Shown: positions 43,481 to 52,800 of the stretch, in pieces
Layout of the letters: each line of letters opens with the position of its first letter
How positions within the stretch are numbered: position 1 is the first letter of the stretch
Assembly: GCF_040719375.1 (NCBI RefSeq)
Contig: NZ_JBFDTP010000002.1
Span: 868,001-932,000, forward strand
Origin: Clostridium sp. AN503
GTDB taxonomy: Bacteria; Bacillota; Clostridia; Lachnospirales; Lachnospiraceae
Length of the DNA: 64,000 bases
Direction of reading: 5' to 3'
Made by a program: the position numbers and the translations under genes
The notes under the pieces: model-generated
What the model was told of the DNA's origin: nothing
The model's input: only the letters and a program-made list of their open reading frames with translations
Databases searched by the model: none

Positions 43481-43750
43481 TCAATCGTGAAAAATGTCTC
43501 CCGGATAATGGTACACCTGGGCGTAAGATTCCATCTCCGAATCCGTCTGCGGAAGCGCCGGGATCAGACCTGTACAGTCTGTGGCGGAGCAGGCCTTGAT
43601 GTCCAGATAATCCGGATCGTCGAAGCCGTACGGGTCGTTCTTGAACGGTTCGGTAGCCGGTTCCCGCACCGGCTCTTTTTTCGGGGTTTTGTCAGGTTCC
43701 CTTACTGGGGCCTTTCTTCTTTCGGCTCCCTCTGGTCCTTGTATCAGCAT
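43481..43750 (-). CDS. Small Pro-rich acidic protein of unknown function
   Basis: This is an 89-residue protein. The first 40 residues are Pro/Lys/Glu-rich with a repeated KEPVREPATEP-like pattern. The C-terminal half is more folded-looking: PYGFDDPDYLDIKACS, CTGLIPALPQTDSEMESY and AQVYHYPGDIFHD. I do not recognise a characterised family; similar proteins may be common in Lachnospiraceae. It lies 64 bases downstream of the hydrogenase on the same strand. Its ribosome site (GAGGTGG) is inside a perfect 13-bp hairpin at 43756-43788, which suggests translational control. Confidence 0.65.
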   Translation of the reverse strand: MLIQGPEGAERRKAPVREPDKTPKKEPVREPATEPFKNDPYGFDDPDYLDIKACSATDCTGLIPALPQTDSEMESYAQVYHYPGDIFHD

Positions 43751-43755
43751 AAATT

Positions 43756-43788
43756 ATCACCACCTCATGAATAGTATGAGGTGGTGAT
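43756..43788 (-). promoter_or_regulatory. Hairpin that masks the ribosome site of the Pro-rich small gene
   Basis: ATCACCACCTCAT (43756-43768) and ATGAGGTGGTGAT (43776-43788) form a perfect 13-bp stem with a 7-base loop. On the minus strand the GAGGTGG ribosome site falls in the 3' arm. No T tract follows, so it is not a standard terminator. Confidence 0.6.
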
Positions 43789-43814
43789 GGTATTCTTATG
43801 TATAGAAAACTGGT

Positions 43815-45188
43815 TTATCTGCCCAGGTCGCTGCTGCGGTCTTGATAAACGGTGTGAAGCATCTGTTCGGCAAGCTCGCCTAAGGGTTCTCCATAAAATT
43901 CCCGGTACAGTTTTTGAATCTCCGTATTTTCGTGGCTTAAGCGCAGGGGCATGTCCAGATCCCGGTTATAGAGGGATGCAATGCGGGAGAAGCGGACCGA
44001 GTCGGTCATGGGCACTTCGGTTTTGGGCTGTCCGCCTCCGCCGATGCAGCCGCCGCGGCAGGTCATGACTTCGATAAAATCATAAGGGCAGTTTCCGTTT
44101 TTAAGCTGCTCCAGAACTGGGACGGCATTGCGGATCTCGTGGATGACTGCAATGCGCAGGGTTTTTCCTGCTATGGTAACCTCGGCGGTCCGTACATCGT
44201 CTACGCCGCGCAGCGGCAGCAGGGTATAGAAATCCTTTGGCGGATTCTCCCCTGTGATCAGGAAATATGCGGTGCGGGCAGCGGCTTCCATGACGCCTCC
44301 GGTATTGCCGAAGATCACGCCTGCGCCGGAGGCCTCTCCCATCAGCGGGTCGTAGGAGCTGTCCTTTAAGGACGCAAGGTTCAATCCTTCTTCTTTCATC
44401 CATTTTGCCAGCTCTCTGGTGGTGATCACATAGTCCATATCCCGCATGGATTCGTCGCCGTGGAAGGTTCCGCTGGCGTTCATCTCGTCCCGGCGGATCT
44501 CGAACTTTTTGGCGGTGCATGGGGTCAGCGCTACATTCACGATCTTTTTCGGATCAATGCCCATCTGCTTTGCAAAGTAGGTCTTGATGGTCGGCCCCTG
44601 CATGCCGATGGGGCTCTTCGCCGAGGAGATATGGCCCGTAAGCTCCGGATAAAAGGTCTCCACAAACTTGACCCACGCCGGGCAGCAGCTGGTGAACTGG
44701 GGCAGAGGAGCGCTTCCCTTCGTAACGCGGGAGACCAGCTCGGAGGCTTCCTCCATAATGGTCATATCCGCAGCAAAATTGGTGTCCAGGACATAGTCTG
44801 CACCCAGGGCGCGGAGGGCGGCGACCATCTTTCCCTCCACGAAACTGCCGTTTGGCATGCCAAAGGCCTCTCCAAGGCCTACACGGACGGAAGGGGAGGT
44901 TGAAAAGATGACGATGGATTCCGGATCTTTTATGGCAGCCCTGACCTGGAGGTATTCCTCGCGCTCTGTCAGGGAATTGACCGGACATACGTTGGTGCAC
45001 TGTCCGCAATGGATGCAGATCGGTTCGTCACCGGTCTTTAACAGATCGTAGAGCTTTCCCACCACAACGCTTTCCTCGCACACGCGGCGGCACTGCCCAC
45101 ATTTGACACATAAGTCCTCGTGGCGGAAAATGGATGGATTGGAGTCTGATACCGGGATGCGGATGTCGGAAAATAAATGCTTTGACAT
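43815..45188 (-). CDS. [FeFe] hydrogenase, M2 type (two 4Fe-4S clusters plus H-cluster domain)
   Basis: This 457-residue iron-only hydrogenase evolves or oxidises H2 with ferredoxin. Two ferredoxin-type 4Fe-4S motifs come first: CVKCGQCRRVC (near residue 27) and CIHCGQCTNVCP (near 58). The H-cluster motifs follow: L1 TSCCPAW (near 165), L2 LTPCTAKKFE (near 219, Thr in the place of the usual Met before PC) and L3 EVMTCRGGCIGGGGQP (near 372). All H-cluster ligand cysteines are present. The frame extends to 45239, but the start is taken at 45188. Maturases HydEFG are not in the window. A strong promoter with an adjacent Fur-like palindrome drives it. Confidence 0.93.
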   Translation of the reverse strand: MSKHLFSDIRIPVSDSNPSIFRHEDLCVKCGQCRRVCEESVVVGKLYDLLKTGDEPICIHCGQCTNVCPVNSLTEREEYLQVRAAIKDPESIVIFSTSPSVRVGLGEAFGMPNGSFVEGKMVAALRALGADYVLDTNFAADMTIMEEASELVSRVTKGSAPLPQFTSCCPAWVKFVETFYPELTGHISSAKSPIGMQGPTIKTYFAKQMGIDPKKIVNVALTPCTAKKFEIRRDEMNASGTFHGDESMRDMDYVITTRELAKWMKEEGLNLASLKDSSYDPLMGEASGAGVIFGNTGGVMEAAARTAYFLITGENPPKDFYTLLPLRGVDDVRTAEVTIAGKTLRIAVIHEIRNAVPVLEQLKNGNCPYDFIEVMTCRGGCIGGGGQPKTEVPMTDSVRFSRIASLYNRDLDMPLRLSHENTEIQKLYREFYGEPLGELAEQMLHTVYQDRSSDLGR

Positions 45189-45223
45189 AAAAAGCCCTCT
45201 CTTTCGTATGAAACAATTAATAA

Positions 45224-45238
45224 TGATAACTATTATCA
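45224..45238. promoter_or_regulatory. Fur-box-like palindrome at the hydrogenase promoter
   Basis: TGATAACTATTATCA matches the 7-1-7 Fur consensus TGATAAT-N-ATTATCA at all but one arm position. It begins immediately after the -10 box and covers the predicted transcript start, a repressor position. PerR or another Fur-family member is possible. Confidence 0.65.
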
Positions 45239-45267
45239 ATTATAATCTTGTTGAGAAAAAATGTCAA
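45239..45267 (-). promoter_or_regulatory. Promoter of the hydrogenase gene
   Basis: On the minus strand, consensus TTGACA (45267-45262) and TATAAT (45244-45239) have a 17-base spacer, an ideal sigma-70-type promoter. Confidence 0.8.
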
Positions 45268-45352
45268 TACAAATATAACTTGAAATATTAGAAATGAAGT
45301 GAAAATAGATGTATTAAGACGGAGCATTTCTGCAAATATAGAAACAGGGCGG

Positions 45353-45395
45353 ATATAAAACAGGACCGGCCTGTGTAAAGCCGGTCCTGCTGGAT
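45353..45395 (-). terminator. Terminator of pyrG
   Basis: AGCAGGACCGGC pairs with GCCGGTCCTGTT, followed on the minus strand by TTTATATC. It starts about 10 bases after the pyrG stop codon. Confidence 0.85.
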
Positions 45396-45403
45396 AAAAC
45401 ATG

Positions 45404-47005
45404 TCAGCGGTTTTTGACAGCCGCTTCTATAAATCCGCGAAAAAGAGGATGGGGGCGGTTAGGCCTGGATTTTAGCTCCGGATGGGCCTGGGTTGCCATA
45501 AACCATGGGTGGGAAGGAATCTCAACCATCTCTACAATCCTTCCGTCGGGAGAGATGCCGGAAAGCATCATTCCGTTTTCTTCCAGGACGGCACGGTAAT
45601 CGTTGTTGACTTCATAGCGGTGGCGGTGGCGTTCATGGATGGTCTCCTCCCCATACAGCTTATAGGCTTTGGAGGTTTTATCCAGGATACAGGGATAGGA
45701 GCCGAGCCTTAAGGTTCCGCCGATATCCTCAACGCCGTTCTGGTCCGGCATCAGATGAATGACGGGATGGGAGGTGCCCGGGTCCAGCTCGGAGCTGTGG
45801 GCGTCGGCAAGGCCTGCTACATCACGCGCAAATTCTACGATGGATAGCTGCATGCCCAGGCACAGTCCTAAAAATGGGATGCCGCGTTCACGGGCATAGC
45901 GGATGGCGATGAGTTTTCCGTCAATTCCGCGGGAACCAAAGCCGCCGGGTACCAGGATCCCGCTCACGCCGCCAAGCAGCTCCTCTGCGTTTTCTAAGGT
46001 GAGTTCCTCCGAATCCACCCATCTGATATTGACGTTTACATGGTTTGCAACAGCTCCGTGCTTTAAGGCTTCGACCACGGAGATATAGGCGTCGTGAAGC
46101 TGGATGTATTTGCCGACCAAAGCCACGGTGACTTCATCCTGAGGATGCTTCCAGGCATCGATCATGGCGCGCCAGTCCGTGAGATCCGGCTTCGGGCAGT
46201 CCAGCTTTAAGCACTCACAGGCCACCTCCGCCAGATGTTCTTCCTCCATGGCAAGGGGGGCCTCATAGAGCACGTCCACGTCAAGATTCTGGAGCACGTG
46301 GGTTGGGGGTACATTGCAGAACAGGGCGATCTTGCTGCGGATGCTGTCGTCCAACGGAAGCTCGCTGCGGCAGACAAGGATATCCGGCCAGATCCCCATT
46401 CCCTGCAGATCCTTTACGCTTGCCTGGGTGGGTTTTGTCTTTAATTCTCCGGATGCTCTCAGATAGGGAATGAGGGTCACGTGGATCAGAATGGCGTTAT
46501 CACGGCCGACCTCATGCTGGAACTGGCGGATCGCTTCCAGAAACGGCTGGCTCTCAATGTCGCCGACTGTGCCGCCCACCTCGATGATGGCGATCTCTGT
46601 TTCGGTGGTGGAGTAGTTGCGGTGGAACCGGCTCTTGATCTCGTTGGTAATGTGGGGGATTACCTGTACGGTGCCTCCGCCGAAGTCTCCGCGGCGTTCC
46701 TTCTGGAGCACGTTCCAGTATACCTTGCCGGCGGTCACGTTGGAATTCCGGGTCAGGCTCTCATCGATGAAGCGCTCATAATGTCCAAGATCCAAGTCTG
46801 TTTCGGCGCCGTCGTCCGTGACGAACACTTCACCGTGCTGGACCGGGTTCATGGTGCCCGGGTCGATGTTTAAGTATGGGTCGAATTTCTGCATGGTGAC
46901 TTTGTAGCCGCGCGCTTTTAAGAGGCGGCCCAAGGATGCAGCAGTGATTCCCTTGCCCAGACCGGATACAACGCCGCCTGTGACGAAGACATATTTTACT
47001 GGCAT
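45404..47005 (-). CDS. pyrG: CTP synthase
   Basis: PyrG aminates UTP to CTP using glutamine and ATP. The 533-residue protein is full length. The N-terminal synthetase domain shows VFVTGGVVSGLGKGITAASL and KFDPYLNIDPGTMNP; EVGGTVGDIES lies near residue 145. The C-terminal class I glutamine amidotransferase domain shows LVPGGFGSRG and the nucleophile Cys in FLGLCLGMQ (near 381), with AHPELKSRP near the end holding the catalytic His-Glu. AAGGAGG precedes the ATG. A TATAAT at 47080-47085 (minus strand) is followed by GGACGGG, so nucleotide-sensing start-site control as in Bacillus pyrG is conceivable but no attenuator is evident. Confidence 0.97.
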   Translation of the reverse strand: MPVKYVFVTGGVVSGLGKGITAASLGRLLKARGYKVTMQKFDPYLNIDPGTMNPVQHGEVFVTDDGAETDLDLGHYERFIDESLTRNSNVTAGKVYWNVLQKERRGDFGGGTVQVIPHITNEIKSRFHRNYSTTETEIAIIEVGGTVGDIESQPFLEAIRQFQHEVGRDNAILIHVTLIPYLRASGELKTKPTQASVKDLQGMGIWPDILVCRSELPLDDSIRSKIALFCNVPPTHVLQNLDVDVLYEAPLAMEEEHLAEVACECLKLDCPKPDLTDWRAMIDAWKHPQDEVTVALVGKYIQLHDAYISVVEALKHGAVANHVNVNIRWVDSEELTLENAEELLGGVSGILVPGGFGSRGIDGKLIAIRYARERGIPFLGLCLGMQLSIVEFARDVAGLADAHSSELDPGTSHPVIHLMPDQNGVEDIGGTLRLGSYPCILDKTSKAYKLYGEETIHERHRHRYEVNNDYRAVLEENGMMLSGISPDGRIVEMVEIPSHPWFMATQAHPELKSRPNRPHPLFRGFIEAAVKNR

Positions 47006-47147
47006 AAATTTTGAAACCTCCTTTTCGTATGGGGATGATACCTGATAGTGTGAACAGTTGCAAAAAAAATAACCCGTCCATTATACAATCCCATGCTGCG
47101 GAAATCCAGAACTTTTTAAAATTTTAATATTTTTAAGAGGAGTTTCC

Positions 47148-47176
47148 TTGATTTCTTTCAGGACACCCAGTATAAT
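47148..47176 (+). promoter_or_regulatory. Promoter of ftsH
   Basis: TTGATT (47148-47153) and TATAAT (47171-47176) have a 17-base spacer. The start codon lies 60 bases downstream. The divergent pyrG -10 box is at 47080-47085. Confidence 0.65.
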
Positions 47177-47235
47177 GAGGAATAGTTGTGTAAAACAGCC
47201 AATGGATACAAGAGGAACAGGAGAAATTACCCAAT

Positions 47236-49266
47236 ATGGATAATAATGCAAACAACCAGCCGGGGGATAACGGCAATAATAATAAATTCCCAAAGAATCA
47301 GCTTGTGATCATGCTGTTTGCCGCAATGATCACGCTTTTTGCGGCGACCATGATGAAGAATTACATGAGCGACCGGAGCCAGAAGGAGATCAGCTACGAC
47401 CAGTTTGTTCAGGAAGTGGAACAGGGCGAGGTGGCGTCTGTCACTGTGCGGAATGCCCAGATCGATATCCAGTATAAGGAAGAATCCGATAAATTCAACC
47501 CGGCGATCAAGACCTACACGATCCCCATGGAGCGGGATTACCGCCTGGCGGACCGTCTCCTCGGCAACGGAGTGGAGGTAAAACGGGAGCGTCAGGATAC
47601 CACAGCCATGCTGGAGTCCATACTGGGACTGGTGCTGCCATTTGTATTTATCGTCATTTTCATGAACTTTATGATGAAGCGCATGGGCGGTGTGGGCAAG
47701 AGCAACGCCAAGGTCTATATGCAGAAGGAGACCGGCGTGACCTTTGCAGATGTGGCTGGTCAGGATGAGGCGAAGGAATCCCTGGTGGAGCTGGTGGATT
47801 TCCTGCACAATCCGGGGAAATACACCCATATTGGGGCAAAGCTGCCCAAGGGCGCTCTGCTTGTGGGACCGCCTGGAACCGGTAAGACCCTGCTTGCAAA
47901 GGCCGTGGCGGGAGAGGCGCAGGTGCCGTTTTATTTCCTGTCCGGTTCGGATTTTATGGAGCTGTATGTGGGCGTGGGCGCATCCCGTGTCCGCAATCTG
48001 TTTAAGCAGGCGCAGCAGACGGCTCCGTGCATCATCTTTATCGATGAGGTGGACTCCATTGGACGAAGCCGCAGCGGATACGGCGGCAGTGATACTGAAC
48101 AGCAGCAGACCTTAAACCAGCTGCTCTCGGAGATGGATGGTATGGATTCCTCAAAGGGGCTTTTGATGCTGGCTGCCACCAACCGGCCGGAGGTCTTAGA
48201 TCCAGCCCTTCTGCGTCCGGGACGCTTTGACCGGCGCATCATCGTGGATAAACCGGATCTGAAAGGACGTGTGGATATCCTGAAGGTGCACTCCAAGAAT
48301 GTGGCGATGGATGATACGGTGGACTTAGATGCGATCGCCCTGGCGACTTCCGGGGCAGTGGGTTCCGACCTTGCCAATATGATCAACGAGGCGGCCATCC
48401 TTGCAGTCAAGCAGGGACGGAGCGCTGTGTGCCAGAAGGACTTATTCGAGGCCGTGGAAGTGGTGCTGGTGGGCAAGGAGAAAAAGGACCGCGTGCTGAA
48501 CAAGGAAGAACGCCGGATCGTTTCCTACCACGAGGTGGGTCATGCACTGGTGAGCGCCCTGCAGAAGGATGCGGAGCCGGTACAGAAGATCACCATTGTA
48601 CCCCGGACCATGGGTGCGTTGGGATATGTGATGCATGTCCCGGAGGAAGAAAAATACTTAAACAGCAAAAAGGAACTCCAGGCGATGCTGGTGGGCTGTC
48701 TGGCAGGCCGTGCTGCTGAGGAGATCGTGTTTGACACTGTGACAACAGGCGCTGCCAATGATATTGAAAAGGCGACCAGGCTGGCCCGCGCCATGGTGAC
48801 CCAGTACGGCATGTCCGAGAAGTTCGGGCTTATGGGTCTTGCGACCCAGGAGGACCAGTACCTGACGGGACGTATGGTGATGCAGTGCGGTGACGCCACG
48901 GCTGCGGAAGTGGATGATGAGGTCATGAGGATCTTAAAGGAATCCTACGACGAGGCCAAACGCCTCCTCTCTGAGAACCGGGAGGTCATGGATCAGATCG
49001 CAGAGTTCCTGATCGAGAAGGAGACCATCACCGGCAAAGAGTTTATGGAGATATTCCGGCGCTGCAAGGGCATCCCGGAGCCGGTGCAGGATCTGACTGC
49101 GGCTGAGAAGCTGGAAGCGGAGACCATGGAAGCGAAACAGGAGATCGCAGACGGCGGGGCGGCGCAGCCGGAGGATGAGGGCAGCGCGGCAGAGCCGAAA
49201 GAAGACCGGCTGGAAACTTTAGCAGGCGAAGCTGGCTGGGTTGGACCAGAAGACAAGGCTGAATAA
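47236..49266 (+). CDS. ftsH: ATP-dependent zinc metalloprotease FtsH
   Basis: FtsH is a membrane-bound AAA+ protease that degrades unstable and misassembled membrane proteins. The 676-residue protein has a first membrane helix at about residues 20-40 and a second at about 115-135. The AAA domain shows Walker A GPPGTGKT (near 210), Walker B FIDEVDSIG (near 269) and ATNRPEVLDPALLRPGRFDR. The zinc site is HEVGH near 434, with the third ligand in the AAEEIVFD helix region. The last 60 residues are an acidic Glu/Ala-rich tail. It has its own promoter and a terminator at 49284-49338. Confidence 0.96.
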   Translation: MDNNANNQPGDNGNNNKFPKNQLVIMLFAAMITLFAATMMKNYMSDRSQKEISYDQFVQEVEQGEVASVTVRNAQIDIQYKEESDKFNPAIKTYTIPMERDYRLADRLLGNGVEVKRERQDTTAMLESILGLVLPFVFIVIFMNFMMKRMGGVGKSNAKVYMQKETGVTFADVAGQDEAKESLVELVDFLHNPGKYTHIGAKLPKGALLVGPPGTGKTLLAKAVAGEAQVPFYFLSGSDFMELYVGVGASRVRNLFKQAQQTAPCIIFIDEVDSIGRSRSGYGGSDTEQQQTLNQLLSEMDGMDSSKGLLMLAATNRPEVLDPALLRPGRFDRRIIVDKPDLKGRVDILKVHSKNVAMDDTVDLDAIALATSGAVGSDLANMINEAAILAVKQGRSAVCQKDLFEAVEVVLVGKEKKDRVLNKEERRIVSYHEVGHALVSALQKDAEPVQKITIVPRTMGALGYVMHVPEEEKYLNSKKELQAMLVGCLAGRAAEEIVFDTVTTGAANDIEKATRLARAMVTQYGMSEKFGLMGLATQEDQYLTGRMVMQCGDATAAEVDDEVMRILKESYDEAKRLLSENREVMDQIAEFLIEKETITGKEFMEIFRRCKGIPEPVQDLTAAEKLEAETMEAKQEIADGGAAQPEDEGSAAEPKEDRLETLAGEAGWVGPEDKAE

Positions 49267-49283
49267 GATAAACAGACATAAGC

Positions 49284-49338
49284 TGAGGGTACCGCTTTAT
49301 CACCTTATACAGGTGGTCAGGCGGCGCCCTCTTTTTAT
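49284..49338 (+). terminator. Terminator of ftsH
   Basis: The interrupted stem GAGGGTACCGC / GCGGCGCCCTC is followed by TTTTTATGG, between ftsH and the convergent small membrane protein gene. Confidence 0.7.
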
Positions 49339-49340
49339 GG

Positions 49341-49775
49341 TCACTTTACTTCTGCCTTTTTCAGGGCTTTCTCTATGGCCTGGATCAGTACCTGCGAGGT
49401 GTAACGGGCATCCTCGGAGTAGGTCAGGTTCTCTAAGGACTGGGTGTCGCAGATCTGTTTTGTCAGACTCTGTAAGGACGGCTGCACCAGCGGGTACATG
49501 GTGGCGACCGAATCACTTAAGGGCACCATGGAGATGGAGGAGATGTGGTCAGAATCTACCGCTACCTCTACATTTACTTCCTGGGAGCCGAGGGTCAGGG
49601 ACGCAGAATAGACGCCGGGTATGTAGAGAACCTGGTCGGAGGCGGCAGGTGCATCTTTCTTTGGACGGAACATGATGAAGAGCAGTGTGACCAGCAGTAT
49701 GCCAAGACCGATAAAAATGGCGGTATATATGATTTCTTTCATTCGCAGTACAACGATTTTTGTTTTGGAACTCAT
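49341..49775 (-). CDS. Small membrane-anchored protein of unknown function
   Basis: This is a 144-residue protein. One N-terminal membrane helix (IIYTAIFIGLGILLVTLLFIMF, about residues 15-36) follows a short Lys/Arg-rich cytoplasmic tail. The rest is extracytoplasmic: VLYIPGVYSASLTLGSQEV, VDSDHISSISMVPLSDSV and LIQAIEKALKKAEV. The GVYSASLTLG / VAVDSDHISSI pattern resembles FMN-binding-like small domains but lacks a covalent-flavin motif I can point to. GGAGG precedes the ATG by 6 bases. It diverges from addB. The family is unnamed to me. Confidence 0.7.
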   Translation of the reverse strand: MSSKTKIVVLRMKEIIYTAIFIGLGILLVTLLFIMFRPKKDAPAASDQVLYIPGVYSASLTLGSQEVNVEVAVDSDHISSISMVPLSDSVATMYPLVQPSLQSLTKQICDTQSLENLTYSEDARYTSQVLIQAIEKALKKAEVK

Positions 49776-49868
49776 GGGAGACCTCCGTGCATGTTTGTTA
49801 TAATCTATTCTCCGGTTCTCGTTTTTATGATATACTACTTATTATCAGTATTGGAAAGGGGCAGCAAT

Positions 49869-52800
49869 ATGTCTTTACAGTTGATTCTGGGTGGTTCTGG
49901 CTCGGGTAAGACCACCTTTTTATATGATAAGATCATTCGTTCTTCTATAGAGCATCCGGACCGGCAGTATTTTCTGATCGTGCCGGAGCAGTTCACCATG
50001 CAGGCGCAGAAGGATATTGTATCGGCGCATCCGGGGCATGGCACGATGAATATTGACATTGTCAGCTTTAACCGTCTGGCCTACCGGATCTTTGAGGAGC
50101 TGGCAGTGGCAAAGCTGCAGGTTCTGGACGATATGGGCAAGTCCATGGTGCTGCGGAAGGTGGCGGCGGCCCAGAAAAAGAAGCTGGGCCTTTTCTCCGG
50201 TCATTTAAGCCAGACTGGATTCATCAACCAGATGAAGTCCCAGCTCTCGGAGTTCTATCAGTACGGGATCACGCCGGACACCCTGCGGGAAATGGCGCCC
50301 CTTGCGGGAAGTCCGCTGCTGAAGCAGAAGCTGGAGGATTTATCAGTGGTGTTTACCGCTTTCCAGGATTATATCAGGGAGCATTATGAGAACGGGGTGG
50401 TCAGCGAGCAGGTGCTGGATATTCTCTGCAAGGTCATTCCGGATTCTGGACTGCTGAAGAACAGCGTGATCGCTCTGGACGGATATACAGGCTTTACGCC
50501 GGTACAGTACCGGCTGGCCGAGCTGTTTATGGTATATGCCAGGCAGGTAGTGGTGACGGTGACGGCAGACCCGGAGATATCCATGTACCGGTCCATGGGA
50601 GTCCAGAACCTGTTTTACATGAGCCGCCAGATGACCGTAAGGCTCTCAGAACTGGCAGAGAAGAATAATATAGAGAAGCTCGATGATATCCAGATGGAAA
50701 AAACTGCCCGCCATGACCGGTGCGGAGCGGAAGGGGAGAAGGCACAGGCAGGACGGTTCCCGGAGGGCGGCGAGCTGGCATTCCTGGAAAAGAGGCTGTT
50801 CCGCTATGGGCGCGGCAGCTATACCGGGGAGATGGATGGGAGCCTGGAGCTTTATCAGGCGGTGAACCCATCCGGCGAGGTGGCCTGCGTGGTCCACAGG
50901 ATCCAAAAGCTTCTTCGGGAGGAGGGGCTTAAGTACCGGGATATCGCGGTGATAACCGGGGATTTAAGCGGCTATGGGAAGGAGATCGCTCACCAGTTCG
51001 AGCAGAGCGAGATCCCGTATTTCCTGGATGATAAGAAGAATATCCTGGACAACCCGATGGTGGAGCTGATCCGGGCTGCCCTTGAGGCGGTGCGGCGGGA
51101 TTTTGATTATGAGAGCGTGTTCCGTTTTCTCCGCACCGGGCTGGTGAGCCGTGACCGGGAGATGACGGACCGTCTGGAAAATTACGTGATCGCACTGGGT
51201 ATCCGCGGCGGCAAACGCTGGCGGGAGACCTGGGAGAGGACCTACCGGGGGGCGGCGGGGTTAAACCTGGCGGAGTTAAATGCCTATAAGGACCAGACTA
51301 TGGCTCCGCTGTTTGCCATGCAGGATGCATTCCGGCAGGAGCATGTCACCATCGCTGTGATGGTGCAGGCGGTCCGGCAGCTTCTCGCGGACTGTGGTGT
51401 GGAGGAGAAGCTGCAGGCGTACCGGGAGTATTTTGCCGGCATCCGGCAGTTCCGGCTGGCCAAGGAGTATGGACAGGTATACGGTCTGGTGGAGGAGCTT
51501 TTTGAGCGCCTTTCGGAGCTGCTTGGCGAGGAGAAGGTGGGACGGAGAGAATTTATGGAGATCCTGGATGCGGGATTTGCAGAGCTTTCTGTAGGAGTGA
51601 TACCGGCGACCGTGGACCGGGTTGTGGTCGGGGATATCACCCGGTCCCGTCTGGCTCATGTAAAGGCGCTGTTTTTTGTGGGCGTGAATGACGGCATTGT
51701 GCCCGCGAGGAAGGATGGCGGGAGTCTTTTGTCTGACCGGGAGCGGGAGTTTTTCGGGGAGCACCAGCTGGAGCTGGCGCCGACCGCCAGGGAGGAGAGC
51801 TTCCAGCAGAGGTTTTACCTGTATCTGATGATGACAAAGCCTTCAAAGAAGCTGGTGGTGTCCTTTTCCATTGTGGGAAATGACGGGAAGAGCAGGAGGC
51901 CGTCCTATCTGATCGGAGAACTGAAAAAGATCTTTCCCCGGTTAAAATGCCGGGAGGCTGAAAAAAGTGGGGAGAGCGCAGCCTACACGGTCGTGGAGGC
52001 CAGACAGCAGCTGATCGGCGGACTGAGGCAGTACCGGGACGGAGGCCTTACGCCTGACTGGGGATCGGGATCAGACGCAGGACAGCAGACGGAGGACGGG
52101 ACGGAGCCTGGCACAAGGCCGCAGCCGGAAGCGCAGTTTTTAGAACTGTATAAGTGGTTCTGCACCTCGGAGGAGTACAAAAGGGAAGCCCGTCGTCTGG
52201 TGGACGCGGCCTTTTATGTATATGAAAAGCAGGGCATTGGACATGCGGTGGCGCAGGCGCTCTACGGCAATATCTTGAGCGGCAGCGTGACCAGGCTTGA
52301 GCAGTATGCAGCCTGCGCTTACGCCCATTTTCTGAAATACGGGCTGGAGCTTTCTGAGCGGCAGCGGTTTGAGCTGGCGGCGGCGGATATTGGCAACCTG
52401 TTCCACGACTCCATCGACTTATGCTTTAGGAAGGTGGAGGAGGAAGGGCGTGACTGGAGGTCTATCACCGACGCAGAGCGGACCGGACTGGTAAAACAGT
52501 GTGTGGAGCAGGTGACCTCGGATTACGGCAATACCATTTTAAACAGTACCGCGCGAAACGCCTATCTTGCCCGCAGAGTGGAGAATATTACCCAACGGAC
52601 CATCTGGGCATTGCAGCAGCAGATCAAACGAGGGGACTTTACCCCCGCCGGCTTTGAGGTGTCATTTTCCGCTGCGGACAATCTGGAAGCCATGAAGATC
52701 GCCCTGTCGGATCACGAATCCCTGCACCTTAAGGGAAGGGTCGACCGCATGGACTTATGCCAGGATGAAGATCAGGTATACGTAAAGATCATCGACTACA

